A stretch of DNA of 5,785 nt. Origin: Methylovulum sp. GTDB taxonomy: Bacteria; Pseudomonadota; Gammaproteobacteria; Methylococcales; Methylomonadaceae. Of this stretch, positions 1 through 4,831 are shown piece by piece (position 1 is the stretch's first letter; every line of letters starts with the position of its first letter). The stretch is taken from assembly GCA_028713595.1 (NCBI GenBank), contig JAQTNZ010000191.1, forward strand, positions 1 to 5,785, in the 5' to 3' direction. Both the position numbers and the translations under genes were made by a program. The notes below the pieces were generated by a model, which worked only from the letters and a program-made list of their open reading frames with translations, was not told the origin of the DNA and did not search any database.

Positions 1-40
1 ACTCGGTCATTAGCATGGCGTTCAATCCGGTCATTTTTTA
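1..40. repeat. Two direct 8-bp repeats, possible end of an IS21-like element running off the left edge
   Basis: The motif CGGTCATT occurs at 4-11 and again at 28-35, 24 bp apart. The second copy runs into a T-rich tract followed by AACGAGG. Widely spaced GGTCATTTTT-type repeats are typical of the transposase-binding sites at IS21-family ends, as I remember them; no transposase gene is visible because the window begins here. The stretch up to about 115 has no credible gene: only a short open frame at 42-140 with no recognisable content. If the reading is right, the 5' part of the neighbouring AIPR gene was removed by this element. Two 8-bp copies could also be chance. Confidence 0.25.
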
Positions 41-115
41 ACGAGGATTAGCTTACCTGCTTTACCACCCTTTTTCAGCTATAAATTTTGGGCGGCTTTA
101 TGAAAAACTTGATGA

Positions 116-691
116 TCGAGTGATAGGCATTATAAACAGATAGAGCCGTTGAATCCTCTGGAAAGCTATCAAAACCCAGAAGAAAGCCCCATTACCTTGG
201 CTATCGTCCAAAAAAACGGGCAAATAAAAATAGACAGGCCTTTCGAGGCTATCATGTTTTTGCTGCGACCCCAGAGCATTTATGAGCTGTTTGCCACCTA
301 TGGCTTCGCACTGTTCTATAAAAATGTCAGAAACCCGCTGCTGCAATCTCAATTTAACGAAGACATCGAAAAAACGGCGCTGGAAAACCCTGCTTATTTT
401 TGGTACTACAATAATGGCATCACCGCCATCACCTATGCGTTACCTACGATTGGCAAAAAGGCGGAATCTATAAAGCTGACCGGGCTGCAAATCATCAACG
501 GGGCGCAAACCGTGTATGCCATATACCGGGCCTATAAATCCGCTTCGCCCGTCAAACGCAAGCAGATGGACAGCGAATCCTTAGTGACATTGCGCTTGCT
601 CAAATCCGGCGGCAAAGAGTTTGACCTGAATGTGACACACTACACCAACTCGCAAAACCGTTCTATTAAACTTATCCAAACCTATCCATAG
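116..691 (+). pseudogene. AIPR-family (abortive phage infection) protein, internal fragment
   Basis: The open frame encodes about 190 residues that match the core of the AIPR family. Diagnostic segments are LFYKNVRNPL, then PAYFWYYNNGITAI, then LQIINGAQTVYAIYRAY, and near the end THYTNSQNRSIK. Family members are usually several hundred residues longer on both sides, so this is a fragment. On the 5' side the frame is closed by TGA at 113-115. The only start-like codon is TTG at 149, without a ribosome-binding site, and homology-like sequence (LNPLESYQNPEESPITLAIV) already runs through that point, so it is not a true start. On the 3' side the frame ends at TAG 689-691, just after the conserved TNSQN block, exactly where the IS607 element begins. 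No continuation is found right of the element. AIPR proteins are linked to phage resistance and occur with restriction genes; the molecular activity of the family is poorly defined. This copy is almost certainly non-functional. Confidence 0.8.
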
Positions 692-692
692 G
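681..692. repeat. Palindrome at the tnpB stop / element right end
   Basis: CCTATCCATAGG is a 5-bp inverted repeat with a 2-bp spacer. Its two arms contain TAG stop codons on opposite strands: 689-691 ends the AIPR fragment and 682-684 ends tnpB. The position at the junction between AIPR homology and IS607 sequence, and its likeness to the CTAT...ATAG palindrome at the other end, suggest part of the recombination site. Confidence 0.4.
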
Positions 693-1887
693 TAGTTTTA
701 GCGTTAATTTCCTGCTTCACTGCGGCTGGTTTCGTTCTAGCCTTTCGGTTAGAGCCAGAGCCTTCCGCTCCACAGGCTGACACCGTGGAACTCACGGCGT
801 AGTTGGCGAGGTTAACCGCCGCGTTTATGTCCCTGTCATGCCGGGCCTGACAGTTTGGGCATTGCCATTCCCGCACTGGCAGCGGTAATGATGTTTGCAC
901 ATATTTGCATACGGAACAGGTCTTACTGCTTGGATACCCTCTGTCGGCAACGACTACAATGCCACCGCGCATTTGCGCCTTGTATTCCAGTTGCCGTCTG
1001 AACTCAAAAAAGCCCATGTCGCTAATGGCACGGCTGAGTTTTCTATTTTTCACCATGCCTTTGACGTTTAAGTCTTCAATACCGATGGTATGAAAACAGC
1101 TTGTTAAGTAGCCGGTAAGTTGGTGCAAGGTGTTTTGCCGAATAAAGGCGATACGCGCATGAAGTTTGGCTATTTTCTGCTTGGCTTTGTGGCGGTTGGC
1201 CGACCCTTTGGTTTTTCTGCTGAGTGCGCGTGATAGGCGTTTGAGTTTTGCCACCCGTTGCTTAAGTGGTTTTGCCCCCGCAATGACTTCACCATTGGAC
1301 AACGTTGCCAGTGCTTTGACACCTAAATCAACACCCACCACGCCTTGGTTTTCGGCTTGGGGCAAGTGAGATTTATCTTCGGTTTCAACGCTGATACTGG
1401 CGTACCATCGGTTAGCGGTGCGGGAAATCGTGGCGGAGAGGATTTTGCCGTTGAACCGTAAAGATTCACGCATCCGCACCCAGCCCAGATTGGGGATGCG
1501 TATGCGTGAAGCCTTGACAGCGAACTGGTCATTGCTGAGGGTAAAGCTGTCACGGCTTTTGCCTTTCTTTTTGTATTGCGGATACTTTGCCCGTCCAGCA
1601 AAGAAGTTTTTAAACGCCCCCCCTAATTGGATAATCGCCATTTGTGGGGCGTTTTTGGTGACTTCCAGCATCCACGGAAACTGCGCCCGCTTAACCGCGT
1701 TTAGTTGTCTTCTTAACGCGGCTTGTGAGGGTTTAACTTGTGTGTTGTCCAACTTCCACGCCTGATATTGGGCGTTCCATTCGGCTAACGCCCAGTTGTA
1801 GGAAAATCGCGCCGTCCCTGCGGCTTTCTGGCAATAGGTCGCTTGCTGGTTGTTTAAATCAAGCGCGATTTTGTGGGCTATGATCAT
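682..1887 (-). CDS. tnpB: TnpB, RNA-guided DNA nuclease of the IS607 element
   Basis: The 401-residue protein is full length for TnpB/OrfB. It begins with the helix-turn-helix OrfB region (residues about 1-45, FSYNWALAEWNAQY). The split RuvC nuclease follows: RuvC-I in GVDLGVKAL with Asp187, RuvC-II in IGIEDLNVKGM with Glu271, and RuvC-III in DRDINAAVNL with Asp353. A zinc finger lies between them, with Cys324/Cys327 and Cys343/Cys346. All catalytic and metal-binding residues are present, so it should be active. TnpB uses an RNA made from the element's own right end to cut DNA matching the flanking sequence, which favours retention of the element. The start ATG (1885-1887) lies inside tnpA with a 29-bp overlap and a GAGG site 6 nt upstream, suggesting translational coupling. 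The stop codon falls in a palindrome at the element end, so the last two residues may be supplied by flanking DNA. Confidence 0.93.
   Translation of the reverse strand: MIIAHKIALDLNNQQATYCQKAAGTARFSYNWALAEWNAQYQAWKLDNTQVKPSQAALRRQLNAVKRAQFPWMLEVTKNAPQMAIIQLGGAFKNFFAGRAKYPQYKKKGKSRDSFTLSNDQFAVKASRIRIPNLGWVRMRESLRFNGKILSATISRTANRWYASISVETEDKSHLPQAENQGVVGVDLGVKALATLSNGEVIAGAKPLKQRVAKLKRLSRALSRKTKGSANRHKAKQKIAKLHARIAFIRQNTLHQLTGYLTSCFHTIGIEDLNVKGMVKNRKLSRAISDMGFFEFRRQLEYKAQMRGGIVVVADRGYPSSKTCSVCKYVQTSLPLPVREWQCPNCQARHDRDINAAVNLANYAVSSTVSACGAEGSGSNRKARTKPAAVKQEINAKTTYG
722..768 (-). ncRNA. Probable omega/re-RNA scaffold hairpin in the 3' end of tnpB
   Basis: Read on the minus strand, this segment folds into one long nested hairpin. 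The stems are GCGG (765-768) with CCGC (722-725), CTGG (755-758) with CCAG (726-729), TCTA (750-753) with TAGA (736-739), and CC with GG closed by a GAAA tetraloop (743-746). The only interruptions are an A-C mismatch and asymmetric internal bulges. It lies inside coding sequence for a low-complexity basic tail of TnpB (about residues 372-388), downstream of RuvC-III, where codon choice is free to serve RNA structure. TnpB guide RNAs are made from the 3' end of tnpB and the element's right end, with the guide taken from flanking DNA. The position and GNRA-capped stem fit that role. The 5' and 3' limits of the mature RNA cannot be seen; the RNA probably continues through the element end near 691 into the flank. 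Confidence 0.5.
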
Positions 1888-2503
1888 GCTCCGCCTCGTC
1901 TATCACTTTCTTAACACCCTCAATAATTTTCTGATTTTTTCGACTACGGCTGCCGTATAGTCCCGCACTAAACACCGTGATAATCTCCAGTACATCCTTG
2001 GCTAAATCTTCTTCAAAGGCCGCATCTTCGCCTCGATTGAGAATAATCACTTGCACCGATTTTATTTCACAAATCGCAAACACCAGTTCCGCACCAAAAC
2101 GTAATAAGCGGTCTTTGTGGGTCAGCACCAGCCGCCCCACTTTGTCATCAATGATGGCGTTTAACAGTCGTTTTAAACCTTTTTTCTGATAGTTCATGCC
2201 CGAACCTAAATCACTCACCACCTCAAACGTCCAGCCTTGTTTGGCGCAGTAAAGCTCCAACACTTGCTTTTGACGCTCAAGGTCAGCTTTTTGGTCGTGA
2301 CTTGAAACCCGCGCATAGGCAACCGTTTTGCGCGTATCTTCTTGGTGAAATAATTCGGGCTTCAGTTTAGCCAGGTCATATCGCCGATGTTTAGAGGTCG
2401 TCGGTTCAGGTATCAGCTTACCTTCCTTTTCCCAACGCCTCAGTGTCGTTATCGACAGACCCAACACCTTTGCCGCTTCGCCTATCGCTAATAATCTATT
2501 CAT
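1859..2503 (-). CDS. tnpA: TnpA, IS607-type serine recombinase (transposase)
   Basis: The 214-residue protein has the usual IS607 architecture and length. Residues 4-46 form a MerR-type HTH (IGEAAKVLGLSITTLRRWEKEGKL) that should bind the element ends. A resolvase-type catalytic domain follows from about 60 to 190: YARVSSHDQK with the probable nucleophile Ser67 and Arg65, then THKDRLLRFG with Asp131, Arg132 and Arg135. The small-HTH-first order distinguishes it from ordinary resolvases. It catalyses excision and insertion of the element through a serine-linked intermediate. The start ATG (2501-2503) lacks a Shine-Dalgarno sequence and sits inside a 16-bp near-palindrome, so expression may be low and self-controlled. 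The 3' end overlaps tnpB by 29 bp, which fits co-transcription of the two. Confidence 0.93.
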   Translation of the reverse strand: MNRLLAIGEAAKVLGLSITTLRRWEKEGKLIPEPTTSKHRRYDLAKLKPELFHQEDTRKTVAYARVSSHDQKADLERQKQVLELYCAKQGWTFEVVSDLGSGMNYQKKGLKRLLNAIIDDKVGRLVLTHKDRLLRFGAELVFAICEIKSVQVIILNRGEDAAFEEDLAKDVLEIITVFSAGLYGSRSRKNQKIIEGVKKVIDEAEHDHSPQNRA

Positions 2504-2511
2504 TTGAATAG
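2496..2511. promoter_or_regulatory. Near-palindrome over the tnpA start codon, possible TnpA-binding site
   Basis: CTATTCA and TGAATAG form 7-bp arms around a TT spacer, enclosing the tnpA ATG (2501-2503). It lies within about 30 bp of the proposed left end of the IS607 element. TnpA contains a DNA-binding HTH, so this could be both a recombination subsite and an operator that limits transposase production. The role is inferred from position and symmetry only. Confidence 0.4.
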
Positions 2512-2533
2512 TATTACATAGTTTTGGTTAGTT

Positions 2534-3544
2534 TTAAAGATTACTGTTGCTTACCCCTAAAAACCCGTTTTCAAAAGCCAAAAACCACGGTTCTTCAATA
2601 ATAGCTTGCCAACAATCTTGCGCGTCCAGCAGACTAAGGATGCGCCCCCTATCTAGCAAAAGAATACCCGTGGCGGCTTGATTATCCGTCCATTCACCGG
2701 TAGCCGTGCGGTAACAAACCGGAGTGAACATGACGCTAGGATAGTCAAACAGCATCTGAAAATAATTACGCAGCCTAAACGAATGGGCTGCCAAGGTCTT
2801 TTGCGGCCAGCCTGTTTCTTGTGCGCCACACTGGCCCAATAAGGCGTATGACGTTGCCGCCCCATCGTCAAAATTAACGACAGCAACCAAATCCAGTCCG
2901 GCATCTCCAGAGCTGCCAGCGTTTTGGCATTCTTCCCCGTTGATTGTTAGCACGGCCAAATCTTGGCCGAGCTTGTTGAGGGCTTTGCGCAAATCAGTGC
3001 CATAATAGCCGCTGCGATCCTCTGAATTGGCATCAAAAATACGCACATCCGCCTGTTTCGGCGCTAAACCCGCCAGCGCATACTGGCTCAATTGCGTGAA
3101 AGCTTTTGCCCAATGCTGCCTAATCCCTTTCGCCCCCTCAAAAGAGCGCAAGCGCGAACACGCCAATAACAAACGATAAACCCTCTGGCGAGGGCTTAAG
3201 GCCGTTGGCTCCGATAAGCTAAGCGTATTATTGGCGACTACAAACGGATAATACGGGTTTAAGGCGTGGGCGCGGTAACTTAAGTGTTTAAACACATCTT
3301 CTAGCTGCTTTTCCTGACGCTGGTTTTTTTCGGAACTGCTTTGCCCTTTTTGCTCCGCATCAGCCTTAGCATCATCTTCTATATCCAAATCATCAAAATC
3401 TATAGCGTCATCGGCCAAAAGATCAGCCAGATGATTTTTATGTAATGTACTGCGACCTATATAACCCGTTATCAACAGCAATTCGGCCAAATCGGCAAAA
3501 AGATGCGGGGTATTGGGCGCTAAATCACCGGTAATGAAATCCAT
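2534..3544 (-). CDS. Divergent Mrr-like PD-(D/E)xK nuclease candidate, partner of the ParB-like gene
   Basis: I do not recognise a named family for this 336-residue protein. The central part reads like a restriction-type nuclease core. IFDANSEDRSGYYGTDLRKAL (169-189) is followed by SSGDAGLDLVAVVNF (211-225) and LLGQCGAQETGWPQK (235-249). This parallels the Mrr pattern G-D-x-G-x-D-(I/L)-V followed by a strand with Q-C-K. Here Asp218 and Gln238 are in place, but the usual Lys two residues after Gln is Gly240, and Lys249 may substitute. Residues 44-80 are acidic then polar, low complexity, probably a linker after an N-terminal region (1-43). No membrane segment or signal peptide is seen. The ATG lies 16 bp after the ParB-like gene's stop, with AAGGG upstream, so the two are co-transcribed. 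The stop lies within about 10 bp of the IS607 end, so the C-terminus may have been shortened. Nuclease activity is inferred. Confidence 0.6.
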   Translation of the reverse strand: MDFITGDLAPNTPHLFADLAELLLITGYIGRSTLHKNHLADLLADDAIDFDDLDIEDDAKADAEQKGQSSSEKNQRQEKQLEDVFKHLSYRAHALNPYYPFVVANNTLSLSEPTALSPRQRVYRLLLACSRLRSFEGAKGIRQHWAKAFTQLSQYALAGLAPKQADVRIFDANSEDRSGYYGTDLRKALNKLGQDLAVLTINGEECQNAGSSGDAGLDLVAVVNFDDGAATSYALLGQCGAQETGWPQKTLAAHSFRLRNYFQMLFDYPSVMFTPVCYRTATGEWTDNQAATGILLLDRGRILSLLDAQDCWQAIIEEPWFLAFENGFLGVSNSNL

Positions 3545-3560
3545 TTTTGGCTGCCCTTAG

Positions 3561-4679
3561 CTAAAAGACATCTTCGTCTGGCCGATGCTTGCCCTGTAGC
3601 TCCCGTCCTATCAACCTAATGGTGTCCATAATCCGCCGCGCCACTTGCACGGCGCTCTCATCATATTTGACGGTTGCCACCATACTGGCCGCTTCGGCTA
3701 AAGCGCTTTCCGCCCGATACAGCAAGCTAATGAAATCCTCTGTAATATCGGAAGTTTGCTGGTAAGCCATTTTTAAGGGGGAGCCGTGCCGAAAAGCTTC
3801 CAGCGCACGGGGGCTATCAACAACCGCCGCCAACTCACGGAGGTTTCTCGACTCCCCGACTTTAGTCCTACCTTTATCATCCTGCTTATAAAGCCATGCG
3901 GTCAATTCCTTAATCGCCGCCTTGTTTACGCCAGCATTATTGACAATGACATCTTCGGGGATAAGTTCGCCTTGAGCGTCTTTTTTCGACACGCCGACAA
4001 AAAAACCAATCCTGCTATCGGCAACGGCGGTTGAGAGCACGGCAAATTTTATGCTCGTCTCAGAAAGCCCTTCAATATCATAAAAATTATGTTCGTAAAT
4101 GACGTTATACACCGCCAAGGCATCCAAGTTTCGCTTGATATGATCGCGGCGGCTGCCAATAATCCGCGCCACTTCACTGTACCTATCCCTAGGGGCCATA
4201 CTGGGATCAGTCAAATTAAACAACTGCTGAGTATATCGGGCTTTTGCCAGCGGCTCCCATTGCCTTACGCCCGTGATATGCCGAAACCCCAGATAAGGCA
4301 AAATAGCTTGGCGATTGGGGCTTTCCACCACGGGCACGACTGTGGGTTTATATTTCGCGTGTTCGGCGATAGTGCGCATCCTAACCCCGGGCTTACTGCA
4401 AAAAGCGGGGTCTTGCAGCAATTTCAGGGCCGTCAAACGGCGGTTGCCCTCAACCACCGTATAGGCATTCGCCTGAGTAGGGTGCTTAATGACAATCAGC
4501 GGCTCGCCCGGAAAAAAACCGTTTTCGGCAATCGCCTCCATCAACTCCTCTATTGCTGTCGTTTCGGCAATATAATCGCGCATGGATTGCTGGGTGCGCC
4601 CAACCGATTCGGGTAATCGGGGATTGAGTTCATCCAGAAAAATATCGTCAATGCTAATTTGCTTGATGTCGTTGGTCAT
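3561..4679 (-). CDS. ParB/Srx-like (GNRR) domain protein, first gene of a putative defence operon
   Basis: The protein has 372 residues from ATG 4677-4679. That start is chosen over an upstream in-frame one at 4778 because AGGA sits 6 nt before it, a promoter lies between the two, and the ParB fold begins here. Residues 7-90 form a ParB N-terminal/sulfiredoxin-like domain: ISIDDIFLDELNPRLP, then IEELMEAIAENGFFPGEPLIVI, then YTVVEGNRRLTALKLL with the E77-G78-N79-R80-R81 box that binds nucleotide in this fold. A conserved block GFRHITGVRQWEPLAKARY (131-149) and a likely HTH (about 169-191, SEVARIIGSRRDHIKRNL) follow. The C-terminal half (from about 240) is unassigned. Chromosomal ParB partners have a CTP switch and sit beside parA; no parA is here, and the partner is a nuclease-like gene. 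A DNA-recognition or nucleotide-using role in a restriction-like system is more likely than chromosome segregation. Confidence 0.8.
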   Translation of the reverse strand: MTNDIKQISIDDIFLDELNPRLPESVGRTQQSMRDYIAETTAIEELMEAIAENGFFPGEPLIVIKHPTQANAYTVVEGNRRLTALKLLQDPAFCSKPGVRMRTIAEHAKYKPTVVPVVESPNRQAILPYLGFRHITGVRQWEPLAKARYTQQLFNLTDPSMAPRDRYSEVARIIGSRRDHIKRNLDALAVYNVIYEHNFYDIEGLSETSIKFAVLSTAVADSRIGFFVGVSKKDAQGELIPEDVIVNNAGVNKAAIKELTAWLYKQDDKGRTKVGESRNLRELAAVVDSPRALEAFRHGSPLKMAYQQTSDITEDFISLLYRAESALAEAASMVATVKYDESAVQVARRIMDTIRLIGRELQGKHRPDEDVF

Positions 4680-4685
4680 TGTTGA

Positions 4686-4689
4686 TCCT
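4686..4689 (-). promoter_or_regulatory. Ribosome-binding site deciding the ParB-like start
   Basis: AGGA on the minus strand is separated by 6 nt from the ATG at 4677-4679. It supports that start against the in-frame upstream codon at 4778, and it directly abuts the outer arm of the leader inverted repeat (4690-4695). Confidence 0.65.
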
Positions 4690-4748
4690 GTGCAATGGGC
4701 CACCGCACTTGCTTTTAGGTAAAGTGGCGGGGCATAGCCTTGTTGCAC
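4690..4748 (-). promoter_or_regulatory. Structured 5' leader of the ParB-like/nuclease operon
   Basis: The transcript leader between promoter and ribosome-binding site contains nested inverted repeats. The outer arms are GTGCAA (4690-4695) and TTGCAC (4743-4748). The inner arms are CGCACTT (4704-4710) and AAGTGGCG (4722-4729), with a single bulged base. The outer stem ends next to the ribosome-binding site, so folding could influence translation. No known riboswitch class is recognised; the structure could also be incidental. Confidence 0.35.
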
Positions 4749-4750
4749 TG

Positions 4751-4778
4751 ATTGTATACAGAAAAGCCACGGTGGCAA
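4751..4778 (-). promoter_or_regulatory. Sigma70-type promoter for the ParB-like gene with overlapping palindrome
   Basis: On the minus strand TTGCCA (4773-4778) and TACAAT (4751-4756) are separated by 16 bp, each matching consensus at five of six positions. Transcription would begin near 4744, giving a leader of about 65 nt. The palindrome GCCAC-G-GTGGC at 4766-4776 overlaps the -35 element and spacer, an ideal place for a repressor. The HTH of the ParB-like protein makes autoregulation possible, but this is inference. Confidence 0.55.
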
Positions 4779-4799
4779 ACCTCCGCCGCTCTTTTACGG

Positions 4800-4825
4800 A
4801 AAAAACAATAGGGCCAGCCGTGGCT
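4800..4825 (-). terminator. Weak candidate terminator of the acyltransferase gene
   Basis: Just downstream of the acyltransferase stop the minus strand has a small hairpin, GCCA-CGGC-TGGC (about 4813-4824), followed after 7-8 nt by a run of six T (4800-4805). The stem is only 4 bp and the spacing to the T-run is long, so termination would be inefficient. An independent promoter for the ParB-like gene directly beyond it fits a transcription boundary here. Confidence 0.3.
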
Positions 4826-4831
4826 ACCCCC

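Larger units (their letters stand above)
691..2527 (-). mobile_element. IS607-family insertion sequence (tnpA + tnpB)
   Basis: A serine-recombinase tnpA with a MerR-type N-terminal HTH, overlapping a tnpB, is the hallmark gene pair of IS607. Both frames are intact. IS607 elements lack terminal inverted repeats and do not duplicate the target; crossover is usually at a GG dinucleotide. I propose GG at 691-692 and GG at 2526-2527 as the crossover points because each is followed by a similar sequence (GGTAGTTTTA on the left, GGTTAGTTTTA on the right). The ends are therefore approximate and could be off by 10-20 bp. Both ends also carry CTAT...ATAG palindromes, at 682-691 and 2496-2511, that could be recombinase sites. 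The element is wedged between the AIPR fragment and the stop codon of the nuclease gene. Confidence 0.85.

Noticed and set aside
42..140. Short open frame that might be the frameshifted N-terminal side of AIPR
   Set aside because: It overlaps the AIPR frame at 116-140 and contains a plausible RLYEKLDDRV stretch, but nothing in it matches AIPR clearly, so a frameshift cannot be claimed.
98..352. 84-residue open frame on the minus strand
   Set aside because: Antisense to the AIPR fragment with no recognisable features.
1418..1765. 115-residue open frame on the plus strand
   Set aside because: Antisense to the intact tnpB, no domain signal; shadow.
4089..4616. 175-residue open frame on the plus strand
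   Set aside because: Exactly antisense to the ParB-like gene, with no motif or upstream signal; a shadow frame.
3561..4679. Plasmid or chromosome partition gene parB
   Set aside because: No parA, no parS-like site noticed, and the co-transcribed partner resembles a nuclease; only the N-terminal fold is shared.
4680..4778. Upstream in-frame extension of the ParB-like gene (33 extra residues)
   Set aside because: It would overlap the promoter and leader, has no ribosome-binding site, and adds sequence unlike a ParB N-terminus; ATG at 4677-4679 has a good AGGA.
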